From the NCBI GenBank assembly GCA_948146395.1, contig OX411551.1:46286796-46350795 (forward strand): a stretch of 64,000 nucleotides of DNA, given 5' to 3'. Both the position numbers and the translations under genes were made by a program. Numbering within the stretch: the first letter of the stretch is position 1; each line of letters begins with the position of its first letter. The stretch comes from Fragum whitleyi (lineage: Eukaryota > Mollusca > Bivalvia > Cardiida > Cardiidae). This document shows positions 10,836 to 21,911 of this stretch, piece by piece. The notes below the pieces were generated by a model, which did no database searches, was not told the DNA's origin, and was given only the letters and a program-made list of their open reading frames with translations.

Positions 10836-11512
10836 ATTCTCAAAAATCTCTTTGTGTGTTCATGTGGTGTTATTAAAAATGATATGTAGTGTTGAGTCAG
10901 TAAATTGAACACCTTTTATCAATTCAAGTATTTAGTCTTGGTCATTGTATTCAAAGAAAATTCCAAAAACATGCTAAAATTCTGGACGGAAAACGTTAAC
11001 GTTTTATCCCTACTGTTAAAAAAAATTAATTTCAAATAAACTGATTGGTTTTCGTTGGATTTGACACTTCAATGTTATGAATAACATGTTAATTCCTAAG
11101 ATTTACACTTACATGTTGGTAAAGGTTTTCTGAAATATGAGAAATCAGCAATGAAAAATGACGTTTAAAACGTAATTTTTCGTTTCTTTTAGGTTACGTC
11201 TCATCAAATGCCTATAAAAACACATTCTTTTTTAAAAAATGTAATTCGACAAGTTCAGTATCATTAACTACCATTCTCAAACCTTTTCGGTACAAATCAA
11301 ATCCGTTCACACCGTTAGTTGTTGAAGTACATGTATAAGCATAAGTATAGTCATCACTTTTTCATTAAATGTTACGTCATTAAATTTTATGTACTTCGAA
11401 ATATTTCTGAAACTACAGTGTGTAAAGACTTGCAGAATACACGCTTTTATACGGAAATGACGTAAGCGATCGATAATCATTTTGGAAGCACATGAGCGGC
11501 ACAACATTTAAG
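10836..11512. other. Nested-element left end, no gene seen
   Basis: AT-rich, with isolated GACGTAA/TTACGTC sites (near 11195, 11370, 11457 and 11553) related to the denser array downstream. Repeated occurrences of this CRE-like core may be transposase or host-factor sites. Confidence 0.4.
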
Positions 11513-11538
11513 ATGGCTGAACCTCGCGAACACGAGGG
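11513..11538 (+). CDS. Candidate first coding exon of the DDE-like/OTU gene
   Basis: ATG GCT GAA CCT CGC GAA CAC GAG GG runs directly into a strong donor, GTAAGTATAG (starting 11539). It ends in phase 2, which fits the phase needed by the acceptor at 15940 and matches all later introns of the gene. The joined reading would need a 4.4-kb intron holding the left array and several MITEs. A second ATG with a GTAAGT donor (11679-11708) ends in phase 0 and fits less well. A start inside the main exon (ATG at 16029, with TATAAA at 15916) is the alternative. Confidence 0.35.
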
Positions 11539-11891
11539 GTAAGTATAGAAATAAGTTACGTCATAAATGTATAGAAAAGTTTAAATGTTTGCATAAATAT
11601 CCCGTAATAAATCTCAAAACACGGTTAATTTATTTAGTTAATGTTCTTTACACAAGTACTGAATGAATTCGTGTGTAAATGGAGGAAGAAAAACTGACTA
11701 GCAGTGCGGTAAGTACCCCACCCTCAATGACCCCATTCAATGTCAACATTTTCATAAATAACTTCTTCGAAATTTTGAATGTGGCTAGAGGTTGTTGTAT
11801 ATGTGAGTTCTGTCATAATAACTACCTAAAGAGCAAATGTTTGACATTCAAAACAGTTTATTTGATGCTCAAAAGGAAAGGAAAGCAATAA

Positions 11892-13859
11892 GACGTAATT
11901 TGGACCACAAAAAACCCAGTTGGTATTTTGTGTCCATATTACATCATCGAAAAGAAGTTTGAATTGCAACATGAATGCGTACATAAATGAACCACCAAAT
12001 TACTGTAAATGTGTCAAAATCCTTTCTATAAATGACACATTTTTATCATAAATAACATATTCACATTGAAAAAGGTAATGGGAACGAAGTCATTCAAAGA
12101 CACCAAAAAACTGGATTTTTCGTGTCATTGATACATCTAAGTTGACAGAAATTGTGTCACTGATACGTCATAGTATCAAAAGAACATAAAACAAATTGAA
12201 TTCCACAACAAAAAATTTGCAAGTGCAAGCGTTACTTGTTATTTGGATGTTTGAATCGAAATGTTAATCTTCAATAAGCGGTATTTTTATTTAGAATTTA
12301 AAAGTACAAAAACCCACAGAGATGCAACAAGGACTTCATATACGTATGTCCATTTTACATCACAATTAGCATAATTGTTGTCAACGTTACATCTTAATTT
12401 ATATTGGAAGTTTTACTATATGAGAATTATGTCAGTGACATAATCTTTAAATAGTTGCCTAGTATCTTGTCCATTAGTTTTTATTTCTAATATTTGGAAT
12501 GAAAGGCAAAATAAATATTTAAATAACGAATAAAATCTAGTAGAGATGTAACTTGACCCAAAATATGTCGTCCTTGTTACAAATGATTCAGTTCATGTAA
12601 CTTGTTGTAGTGTCAACGATACATCTTGCAAGAATTGTTGTCCTTATTAACATTTATTAACAGAAAATCGATTTCAGTGAAATATTAATTTCTTGGTATA
12701 CATTTTTCTTTCTTTTGCATCCATTTATTAAAAACGATATGAAGGAACTTCTCATTTACGAGAATAAAATTGCCAAAGATGTAATTTGACACTGTTAAAG
12801 TGTGTCAATGTTTCTCTTTTATCCAGAATTATGCTTCTATGTTACGTCTTTTAATTTTTTCTCTTGAATCTTTGATATGATCGTATGTATACTTCATTGG
12901 CCAGTTTATGTTTTTTCTCGGTGCACAAATTTGACAAGTGAAACTGTCAATAGATAATAATTTACAATTTTCCATCTAAATAAAAGGTTCATTAATGTAA
13001 GATGTAATTTGACACTATAAAATGACGTCAATGTTCGTCTTATTTACCGGAAGGTGTTTCCATGTTACATCTTAGAGTGATTTACTTTAAACCTAAAATA
13101 TAGGTATTGTGGATACCTATATGAGCCAGCATATTTTATCTCCGCATATGATTGAAAGAAATAAAGCTGGCATCATTTCGTTATTATCACCGTCTTTGAA
13201 AATCAAGGATGTTATTATCAAAGACGTAATTTGACACGTTGAAATCGCGTCAAAGATCTCATATTTTTTACAATACGGATTCAATGTTACATCTTAAGCT
13301 GGACTTGCTGACAGTGTTAAAAACACAGCCAGTAATCATTGTTGCTTTGTATGATTAATACGACGTTCAAAATCAAAGCACATCAGAAGTATTTTATTTC
13401 ATATTGTGTATTACTGTCTTGAAACTCGAGCGAATAATATTAAGACGTAATTTGACACAATCCAATGGTGTCAAGTTTAGTCTTTGTAGCTGCAAATGTG
13501 TCAATGTTACATCTATTACGGACCAAAGCTTTTCTAATAATTCGATAACTGAGTCTGAAAAAATGCGATGGATTTTCAAGCAAATTTGTAAATTTCTACG
13601 CACTTGACCTTGATGAATTGAGCGTGGTCATTAACCAGTTTATGTAAAAAGTAAATTACTTGATTGTGATGTAACGTGAACCCATAGTTTGTGTCCACAT
13701 TACGTCTTGTATTTTGCGGAAATACTGTATGACCCGTATTTTTTTAGTTTCCTAATGCCTTAACCAAGTTCATTTTTTCTTTGATACACCGAAATGCAGA
13801 GCTTAGATATTATATTTCTCTAGCTATAGTCAAATGATATCAAAGATGTATCTGGACAC
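11892..13859. repeat. Left subterminal array: palindromic GA(C/T)GTAA...TTACATC units, period about 222 bp
   Basis: Units have a left arm like AGATGTAATTTGACAC and a right arm like GTGTCAATGTTACATCT, with 5-60 bases between. Left arms start at 12545, 12778, 13001, 13223, 13444 and 13668 (spacing 233, 223, 222, 221, 224); related copies lie at 11892, 12321 and 13845. Right arms include 11939, 12355, 13065, 13287, 13507 and 13700. The DNA between units is not obviously conserved. Such iterated subterminal motifs are known transposase-binding sites in several DNA transposon superfamilies; that role is inference here. Confidence 0.8.
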
Positions 13860-13869
13860 TTTATTAGTT

Positions 13870-14003
13870 ATACGGTTTCTTGCCGGGGTATATGACGATT
13901 TATTCCCGGCAGTAAAAATGATGTCACCCGAGCCGTAGGCGAGGGTTGACATCATTTTTACTGCCGGGAATAAATCGTCATATACCCAGGCAAGAAACCG
14001 TAT
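13870..14003. mobile_element. Foldback MITE, near-perfect 60-bp arms
   Basis: Arms starting ATACGGTTTCTTGCC and passing through TTTATTCCCGGCAGTAAAAA are repeated in reverse around a GAGCCGTAGGCGA loop, with only a few mismatches. It is a very young or selectively maintained hairpin inserted just after the left array. Confidence 0.85.
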
Positions 14004-14598
14004 TACGAATTTATTATACTTCAAAGTTTTAGGGCCAAATATCTGTCTTTTGCCTATTTTAGACGTTCGTATGAACCGATTTCTTTTAAACCACCAATTT
14101 CCCTTAATGCGCCCCTATGAAAAGTAAACATGTACAAAGTGACGTCATATATAGTTGTGACGTCACACTACTACACTCTGTGCTATTGTGAATATGTAAG
14201 CGTTTGTTGGCTGAAACTGCGAGAAACTTGGCACTTTAAATGGACAGATTTGTACAAATTTAAGGTATTTATTGACATCTATATCATTTTTTATTTGCAC
14301 ATTATTAACTGACATCCTTTTCAGCTGTATCCTAGTGTGTATATTCGGGTCGTGTTATCAGCGAAGCGAGAGAAACATGGCTGCCATTACCGTTTCGATT
14401 TTTTGTCTATGTTCACGCCGAGGCGCCTTAAGGAAACATTAGAGGTAATACCGGAGCGGCCGTAGCTATCAATGTTTGTCAGGTCAGCATTAACCAATGG
14501 AAATGCTAGAATTTTCTTTGCAGTATAATAATGTCATTTTAAGTTTGAGTGTTGACTCTTTCTATTTGAAAACAATGTTTGTATGCTATACATTTTCT

Positions 14599-14830
14599 TT
14601 AACCTTTTCCAAAATGACAAAATTTAAGGATGCTCCAATTTCAAAGGTGTTGCAGAGGACAATTAAAACTGAATGAAAATTCACATTTTTTTTGTTTTTT
14701 TTTGTGGAGAAAATATTGTGGGAAATGAAAAAATTGCTTATCAAAAGTAATTTCTTCATTTTCCACAATGTTTTCCCAGTCTTTTTCTTGTGAGGTAGTA
14801 AAAATGCGTCACTGTGCAGTAATATGTTAA
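14599..14830. mobile_element. TTAA-flanked hairpin MITE (piggyBac-like), diverged copy
   Basis: About 232 bp between TTAA tetranucleotides, with a central hairpin (AAAAAATTGCTT / AAGTAATTTCTT) and an internal ACAAAATTT block shared with the copies at 20827, 35837, 49621, 54924 and 63152. Confidence 0.6.
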
Positions 14831-15044
14831 AAAGCTTAGAAAGCCGAGTGCTACGCCGATATGTATTCGTATTTTGTAGACAATTTTGTTTCAAATACAT
14901 TTTGATTTGACTTTCTTAGTGCAAAAAAAGATCTATATAGAACAGAACATATTGAGGCAAATGGAGAAAATGTTGGTTTCCAGCATTTTCTTCTTTTTTG
15001 TCTCATTGTCATCCCAAACGTTTGTTGTTAGGTGCGTAGAACAA

Positions 15045-15228
15045 GGCCCCGTTATTTTTTTTAAAAAAACTTAAGTACGTTCTCAGACTCAAATATGAGT
15101 ACCGTGCTCAAATCACACCAAATCCACATAGACTTCAATTGAATACCAATCAACGTTGGATGGTATTCCATTGAAGTTGAGCATGAACTCATGAGTATAT
15201 ACTTAAGTTTTTTAGAGAAACCGGGGCC
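15045..15228. mobile_element. MITE with GGCCCCG...AAACTTAAGTA inverted ends
   Basis: The left end GGCCCCGTTATTTTTTTTAA and the right end in reverse (GGCCCCGGTTTCTCTAAAAA) both continue into AACTTAAGTA. About 184 bp, non-coding. Confidence 0.65.
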
Positions 15229-15285
15229 AGGTCTTGTTTGTGAAAGGGTTACTATGATATATCGCTGATAACATAGTAGGTTTAT

Positions 15286-15615
15286 CACGGTGTATAATCA
15301 CGTGACACAACAATTTCAAATTTTTTTTAATTATTTTGTTAATACGAGACCGATTTGAATTCGGTTTGAAGCAAAGAAGGAAGACAGACTTCGCGCATTA
15401 GATTTGCGTGGTGGATTGTCAAAAAAATTGGCTGATAAAAACATTATTGAAGATCAACCAACATTTTGGTTGATCTTAAATAACTTTTTATCGGTTGATT
15501 TTTCACAAATCCATCATGTCAATGTATTCCTGACATTTTTTTTTCAAATTGGTCAAGTACTGAAAAAGTTATTGAATATTATCGGAAATTCTAAGTCACG
15601 TGATTATACACCGTG
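15286..15615. mobile_element. MITE, 330 bp, perfect 21-bp inverted repeats and TTTAT duplication
   Basis: Begins CACGGTGTATAATCACGTGA and ends with its exact reverse complement. TTTAT flanks both sides (15281-15285 and 15616-15620), a clean 5-bp target duplication. A second, internal hairpin (AAGATCAACCAA / TTGGTTGATCTT) sits at its centre, near 15450-15480. Confidence 0.85.
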
Positions 15616-15940
15616 TTTATGCATTATACACTTTTTATAAAGAAAAACTACCTGCAAAAATTATATACCTCACGATAAATGACCCGACAGAGCAGCCCAT
15701 GCTAATCGAATGGAATGCTCTGCCAGGTCAATTCTCGTCCGCTATAACAACGTATTAATTTTACTTCGGTCTATAGAACATCGATATAGCCACAGCGTTT
15801 TGTATATCGTCAATGGTTGACTAAACTGTTGTATGTACAATTTTACCAAGTTGCTCATAGGATATTCTGGTCTAACAAATCACTATAAAAAAGCCAGATG
15901 CAAAGCGATAGACTCTATAAAATGTACGTCTTTACTTCAG

Positions 15941-17830
15941 GTATAAATTGCGTGTAAAGTTAAAGAGAAATCATGACCAACTGGAGAATAAAGAGGAAAA
16001 GATTAAAAGGGTAAATCGTGAACGCTATATGGCGTGGAAATGGAATATGAAAATGGACCCTGAAAAGTATCTGAAACATAAGGAAAAGGATGCTGAAAAC
16101 CATAGGAAATACAGAAAAACAATGAACGAACAAAGGAAAAAGTACAATGAGAAGGCGAAAGAGCGCATGAGAAGATATAGATTTAAAAAGACAGAAGATG
16201 GCGTTGATCGTTCCGACAAAAAGACAAGGCAACAAATAAAGATCCAGAGAGAGTACTGGCGCAAAAAGAAAAGGGAACAAAGATTGAGAATGAGTGAAGA
16301 ACAAATAAAAGAAAGAAATGAACAGAGGAGAAAGCAATACCACGAAAAAAAGCAAAGAAAAGACTGGATTTTGAGATGAAGTCTGAGTCCAAGGGTACCG
16401 GTAAACATATTAGAATCCCTGTCAAACCAGACCGATTTGCGGATTCTGTAAACAACTTAATGTCAAATTGTACACCATGCAAGCATAGAGAACTCATGAA
16501 AAGGGGCGTTCTTCTTTCACCAAATACCAAGAAAAAATATGACACATATACAAAAATAGTTACCAAGGTAAAACTACATTTGAAGGATCTAAAAAAGAGC
16601 CAAACCGCGAGAGGGAGACAGCATTATTATTTGATAACCAAGGGTCTGGTTGGAAAACATTACATAGAAAAGAGCATACGAGAAGCGTTAGATCTCAAGT
16701 ACAACTACTGGGCAAGACTATGCCTCTTACATGAAGAGCCCCTACCAATAACATCGAAAGTATCGGATGAAACAAAGGAAAGCATCAAATCGTTCTACAT
16801 TGACGAGTCTGAAAATCTACCTACCCAACGAATGGCAACGAAAAAAGTCTTGACCGAGACCTTGAAAACAACATACAAACGGTTTGTAGGTAAAGGTTAT
16901 GAACAAAAGGTGTCTCTCAGCACTTTCATCAAACAAAGACCAAAACAAGTTCTGACAATGAATATGAACAAATTCCAATCATGTCTTTGTGAATATTGTG
17001 TCAATGTCGAATTCAAGCTTGAAGCTTTAGGAAGAGAATGTGTAGCTGAAGATTTGTCTGAGCTGAAACTAGATAACAAATATGAGTGCCTTAAGATGAC
17101 ATTATGTCCCTCTGATAAAGAAGTTGGCAAGAAATAGTGCTATGAAAGAGAGTGCTTACGCTGTGGCGAAGAAAGTATTTGTCTTCATTTTTCTCAGCTG
17201 GTGGACAAATGTGGGGATAGAACAGTTAGATGGAAGCGCTGGGAATTGGGCTCAGTTTGAAGACCTGAGAAAAAAGACAAATGCTTGTGGAAAAAGAAGG
17301 CACAGTTCTGGATCTTTTAAAACAATTAACTGATGAGCTGAAACCTTTCGCAAAACATATCTTCACAGTATCATGGCAGAGAAAGCAGTACCAGCAGCTA
17401 ATTAAGAATCTGCCGAATGACTGTGTAGTTACGGTTATGGATTTCGCAGAGAACTATCGCTGCGTGAACCAGGATGAAATCCAATCAGCGTATTATAATT
17501 ACAGTCAAGCAACTCTTTTCCCATGCGTAGTACACTACAAATATCCAGACTGCCCCAATGCAATAGTTGAAGAATCGGCTGTGTTCATTACACCGGATTT
17601 AAAACATGACAGTGATGCAGTTCAAAACTTCACAAAGAAACTTGACGAGTATTTGAAGGAAACCGTATCATTTTCAAGGGAGATACAATTTAGTGATGGG
17701 TGTGCAGCTCAATTCAAATCGAAAACGCCGTTCACACATATATATCTGAAGAAACGAACCACGTTATTGAAAGATGTTTCTTTGGGTCGAGACACGGCAA
17801 AAGTTGTTGTGATGGTCTGGGAGGCTTAGT
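15941..17830 (+). pseudogene. DDE/RNase H-like transposase region of the nested-element gene, broken
   Basis: After an acceptor (TTACTTCAG, exon from 15941) comes a basic, coiled-coil-like region of about 140 residues. Next is a region with CTPCKHRE and CLCEYCVN, then CYERECLRCGEE, Cys/His clusters suggesting zinc binding. An RNase H-like core follows, with VVTVMDFAENY (Asp at 17440), REIQFSDGCAAQFKS (Asp at 17695) and SRHGKSCCDGLGG (Asp near 17810). These conserved acidic residues and spacing resemble a DDE transposase; the family recurs in invertebrate genomes as uncharacterised proteins. Breaks are a -1 shift at an in-frame A-AAA-AAG (16346-16352), TAG at 17135, TGA plus frame changes at about 17250-17285, and a shift in an ACATATAT run near 17735. 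Transposase function is inferred from fold-like motifs, not proven. Confidence 0.6.
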
Positions 17831-19318
17831 GAAAAGCCAGGCAACAAAATACGTACGAAATAGGAAAGGAACAATTCCGAATGCCAAAGCGCTATATGAC
17901 TTTTGTCAGGAAAACCTAGCTGAAAAAGCAGAAGAGAAATGTTCACATAAGAAAAGGTCGTTCTTCTACGTCGAAAATATTCAACGAGATTTAAAATCTG
18001 AAAAACTTATGACATTACCAGGAACTAGGGCATTGCACAATGTAAAGGCTGTGTCACCAGGCATTGTAAAGGTTCGATCTTTAGCATGCTTTTGCCATGC
18101 CTGTGTAAGTGAAGATGATAAAGTCAAATGTACAAATGAGCACATCGTGGGAAACTGGATTACCCGGTCATTACGAAGGGAACAGAAAGTTACAAATCCA
18201 AACCAAAAAGGTGTGAAAGAAAGGAAAAACAAGAGAAAGAAGAAATCCAAGCCGAAAAGAAGCTCCAAATGTAAGGTCAAAAATGTGAAATATCAGTGTA
18301 GAGTGGACGACAAAACAAATGAACAACCAAAGAAAGCGGACCATATAAACCCGAAGGAAAGCAAGAAAAAGGACAAATCAGATGATATGAGTGAAAGCAA
18401 TGAACAGAAATGTAATGGCCAGAGGGAAAACAGAGACATTTTCCGAAATTGTACCACATTTCTAAAATTAAAAAGAGCAGTTCAGACAGCAGAATTTACC
18501 CAATTGCCATTCGCTGGTAATAAGAGTTATAGTAATACTGATAAGATTGTTGACAACAACTCTTTGCCCCTTGTTCCCGACGACATTCCTTTACAGCCTA
18601 CACACCAGCTGTTTCCATGTGTCATATATGGGGATGGCAATTGTTTGCCTAGGGCAGCGAGCGTATATGCTTACGGCACAGAAAACAATCATGCAGATAT
18701 GAGGAGAAGGATTGTCAAGGAACTCGTCGAAAACGAAACACGATATCTAGATAACAAATACATGAGAAGAGGTAAACACCCAGACGGAGATGACGATGTA
18801 ACAAGAACATTTGCTATGTATTCTGACCATTATATGGCAAACAAACAACTTACACCAGAGCTAATTAGAACGATATACAGGAACGAAATAATGACAGTAA
18901 AAGAAAGGGGAAAATGGATGGGTCTTTGGCAAATTGCCAGTTTGGCAAACATCTTGCGTAGACCAGTGGTTTCCGTTACACCTGAACACGGCTCATTCAA
19001 CACCCGCAAGGACATGCACAGGGTATTTTATCCTTTCGATGATTATGGCGAACAAACACCTGTATTTTTCATGTGGACCAATATCAATGGTGTTACAGAA
19101 GAAAGAGAGTTTGTATTAAGCCATTTCACAGCCATGATGCCTTTGACAGAGGGTGTAACCTTTAGTGACGATGAATGTGAAAACAGCCCAACTGATTGTT
19201 TGCCTGGGGAATGGATATTTGATAATGATATCTTAAACCAGAATATCGAGTCGTTAATTCCAGATGAAGGATTGTCTGTTGGAAGTGAAGAAACCCGAAC
19301 TGATGAAGATACAACAAG
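17740..19318 (+). CDS. OTU-domain region of the nested-element gene (large exon, 3' part)
   Basis: Open without a stop from the end of the DDE-like core. It holds a Cys-rich block (LACFCHACVSEDDKVKC), then a long Lys/Arg-rich linker (about 18180-18380), then an OTU-type cysteine protease domain. The OTU features are CVIYGDGNCLPRAASVYAYG with the DGNC nucleophile at 18633-18644, GLWQIASLANILRRPVVSV, and SHFTAMMPL with the candidate catalytic His at 19122-19124. OTU enzymes remove ubiquitin-like modifiers; this version resembles the vertnin-like/transposon-borne OTUs in its GDGNCLPRA signature. The exon ends ACAACAAG at 19318 before GTATGT, in phase 2. The frame continues past the donor to 19535, but the exon pattern downstream favours splicing. 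It is intact while the DDE-like part is not. Confidence 0.75.
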
Positions 19319-19759
19319 GTATGTACCCTTAATAATAAATATTGACTCCTTACTTGAATCGAAATCGGGACCTCTTTGTCCCTACACGAACACTCTACCA
19401 CGTCGCTATAGAAGCCAGCGTGTACGACAAGATAATACAAGTATCACTTACAATATACCGGGTGCCATAAATTTTCTCTCAATAAAGATTTTTCTAATAA
19501 TCTTTTTTTCTGTTTTAACACAATCAGCTCTCTAATTCCATAAGCTGACACCTCATGCAGGGTTTTTACGGTGGGTGCCAAATGTTACACGCAAATCGTT
19601 ATCGACTCCTGACTGGGTTCGAACATCTATCCCTAAGCATACACCCTATCACTTAGCTATAAAAGCTAGCTTGTACGGCTAGACTGTACAAGTACCCATT
19701 ATGAAATGTTTGATATTGTGCGGGTGTAGCAGATGACAACATAACCCTCTTCATTTCAG
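19319..19759 (+). other. Intron with minus-strand tRNA-like SINE (19600-19668)
   Basis: Donor GTATGT at 19319, acceptor TTCATTTCAG ending 19759. On the minus strand, TAGCTAAGTGATAGGG (19646-19659) resembles a Pol III A box and GATGTTCGAACCCAGTC (19611-19627) a B box, spaced as in a tRNA. Acceptor-stem pairing is poor, so a tRNA-derived SINE is more likely than a functional tRNA. Confidence 0.5.
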
Positions 19760-19888
19760 TTCTGGGGTTGAAGTTACCACTAAAGACGCACCCGTACCTG
19801 CTGCTGGAGCTTCTGCTGATAATGTAGACCAAGAAGACAACACAGAAAATGAATCCATCAATTTCCAGGATGTATGCAATGAACCAAG
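19760..19888 (+). CDS. Acidic repeat exon 1 (43 codons, phase 2-2)
   Basis: Acceptor CATTTCAG, donor CCAAG|GTATGT. Reads as SGVEVTTKDAPVPAAG then DNVDQEDNTENES, acidic and Ser/Thr-rich. Its length is a multiple of three, and both splice sites are in phase 2 with the split Ser codon AG|N, so it can be skipped or duplicated without breaking frame. Confidence 0.65.
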
Positions 19889-20016
19889 GTATGTAGCTTC
19901 TTCGTGAACAAATTTATACAAGTCTTAGTTTTATTACCTGGCAAGTTGATATGTTTGAATTACTGTAAAGACGAGAACAGTAATATGTCTTTATCAAAAT
20001 TATCTCTTTGTTTAAG

Positions 20017-20136
20017 CAATGGGATTGACGTAACTAATGCAGATACTCCTGTACCCAGTCAAACAGCGGATGAACCCCTAGAAGGCAACACAACCAACAA
20101 TACCAACATATCTAAGGATAAATGTAACGATTCAAG
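20017..20136 (+). CDS. Acidic repeat exon 2 (40 codons, phase 2-2)
   Basis: Acceptor TTTAAG|C (a weaker AAG), donor TTCAAG|GTGTGT. Begins SNGIDVTNADTPVPSQTA, clearly related to the preceding exon (VTTKDAPVPA). Exactly 120 nt. Confidence 0.6.
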
Positions 20137-20246
20137 GTGTGTAGAATCTTATAAATTTTAAAAAAATCTTATTAGATTAACATAATAACTTGAACCTTGC
20201 ATGTTTATTTAATTCCTCTATGGCAATTTTTACATTATCTTTTTAG

Positions 20247-20366
20247 TGCAGAGAGTTTGGTCACCAGTAGAGATACTGCTGGTCTTTTTACTGAAGAAGT
20301 TAAAGTCCAAGGAGAAGTAACTGACAACATCGCCAGTACTTTCAGGGGCAAATACTACGAGTCAAG
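20247..20366 (+). CDS. Acidic repeat exon 3 (40 codons, phase 2-2)
   Basis: Acceptor TTTTTAG|T, donor GTCAAG|GTACGA. Begins SAESLVTSRDTAGLFTEE. Exactly 120 nt, same phase and similar Ser/Thr/Glu composition. Confidence 0.6.
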
Positions 20367-20589
20367 GTACGAATTATCTTAATATAATATTGCCACTTGT
20401 GTGTTTTAATATACATGTATTGATTAAAGAGGTGCATATGGTTTTATAATTGTCTCCCACTTGTCTGTCTGTTGTCGAAAACTTAAATGAAAGTGGCATT
20501 TAACTCGCATATAAATGAACAACTGTCTCTGATTGCTACTTTAAAGTAAATTGCATGCACGACTAGAAAGCCTATTGTTCATTCTTCAG

Positions 20590-20709
20590 CAAAGGGACTG
20601 ACGCAACTTCCACTGATTCTTTTGTTATTGGCTATGAAGAAGGCAGAAGTGAAGGAGTCGACATGACTGACGGTAATAACCATTATGAGAGCATTGCTAA
20701 GGAATCCAG
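20590..20709 (+). CDS. Acidic repeat exon 4 (40 codons, phase 2-2)
   Basis: Acceptor ATTCTTCAG|C, donor AATCCAG|GTATAT. Begins SKGTDATSTDSFVIGYEE. Exactly 120 nt. Confidence 0.65.
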
Positions 20710-20826
20710 GTATATAGCTTTTTGACTATTTTGTGCATTTATTGAGAACTTTGTAGATTATATTTTTACACATTCCATTGGAATATTGTCTCGCCGCTGT
20801 CCCTTTCCGTCCGTCCGTCTTTCCGT

Positions 20827-21056
20827 TTAACCCATTACACGATGACAAAATTTTAGACAGGTCCAAATTAAAAGAAGATGCAGACAACATTTTGAATGTG
20901 AAGGAATTTTAAAAAAGTACACTATTATGGATAGAAAAATGTCGTGGTAAATGAAGAAATTGCTTGTGACAAGCAATTTCTTCATTTTCCACAATGTTTT
21001 CCAAAGCCATTATCTTGTAGGGAGTCAAAATGAGTCATTGTGTGGTAATGGGTTAA
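20827..21056. mobile_element. TTAA-flanked hairpin MITE in an intron
   Basis: TTAACCCATTACACGATGAC at the left mirrors GTCATTGTGTGGTAATGGGT plus TAA at the right, with the family hairpin (GAAGAAATTGCTTG / CAAGCAATTTCTTC) in the middle; 230 bp. A TTAA target with CCC termini is the piggyBac pattern. Confidence 0.75.
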
Positions 21057-21149
21057 GACATCTTTAAACTCAGTACTTTTTTGTAAATTGTGGATGACTT
21101 TTATAGTCACCCACAATAAACACCTGTATATATATTGTTTATTTTTCAG

Positions 21150-21269
21150 CATACGGACTGAATCAACTATTACTGGTGATTCCGAAATTGGTCCTGTAGA
21201 AGACACAAGTGACGAAGTAGAAAAAGGCGACGATGATGACCATTTTGAGGACATTGATACGAAATCCAG
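21150..21269 (+). CDS. Acidic repeat exon 5 (40 codons, phase 2-2)
   Basis: Acceptor ATTTTTCAG|C, donor AATCCAG|GTATGT. Begins SIRTESTITGDSEIGPVE and ends with a DDDDHFEDIDTKS tail. It is about 90% identical to the next exon. Confidence 0.7.
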
Positions 21270-21412
21270 GTATGTATCTTTTCAAATGATTAATGTAATT
21301 ATTGAAAACTCTATTCGTTCGCTCGTCCGTATTTTATTGAAAACTTAACCTTCAAACTTATCATGTTGAAGTAAATTGCAGATGATTACAAAGCATATTG
21401 TTTATTTTTCAG

Positions 21413-21532
21413 CATACGGACAGAATCAACTATCACATGTGATTCCGAAATTGGTCCTGTAGAAGGCACAAAGGAGGAAATTGACAAAGGTGACGATTAT
21501 GACCATTTTGAGGACATTGATACGAAATCCAG
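21413..21532 (+). CDS. Acidic repeat exon 6 (40 codons, phase 2-2)
   Basis: Acceptor ATTTTTCAG|C, donor AATCCAG|GTATAT. Begins SIRTESTITCDSEIGPVE and ends with a DYDHFEDIDTKS tail. A recent duplicate of the preceding exon with parts of the flanking introns (offset about 263 bp). Confidence 0.7.
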
Positions 21533-21911
21533 GTATATAGTTTTTCAAGGATTCTATGTTATTATTGAGAACTCTGTAGATTTATATTTAAATCCATGCG
21601 CTTCGAGTATTGTGTCGACACTGTCTCTTTCCGTCTGTCTGTCTGTCTGTTGTCGAAAACCTAACCTTTAAACTCATCATTTTTTCTTATCATTTCAATT
21701 TCTAATGGATACTTTTTGATTACTAATCGCTAAACAATTGTGACAGTAAATATTTGTGCAAGCAGTCACAACAGTTTTTTTTTCGTTGGGCCATTGAATT
21801 GGCATGAATATAGATTCCATTCTTTGCATGAATTCATGACAAGGCCGAGACTACGAGTCTTGATTATTTATCTTAATCGAAATGTGAAAACTTAGACGTT
21901 TCTTTTTTCAG

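Noticed and set aside
11892..13859. CRISPR-like regular spacing
   Set aside because: The repeats are diverged, palindromic, about 220 bp apart and in an animal genome next to a transposase-like gene; spacers and repeat length do not fit CRISPR.
15960..16566. Three long minus-strand open frames rich in Phe, Leu and Ser
   Set aside because: They are antisense shadows of the Lys/Arg/Glu-rich N-terminal region on the plus strand; AAG/AAA codons read as CTT/TTT. No motif supports them.
17124..17333. 69-codon frame overlapping the transposase region
   Set aside because: The coding signal in 17138-17250 lies in a different frame (CYERECLRCGEE); this one is a shadow, apart from a few codons near 17255-17280 where the frame shifts.
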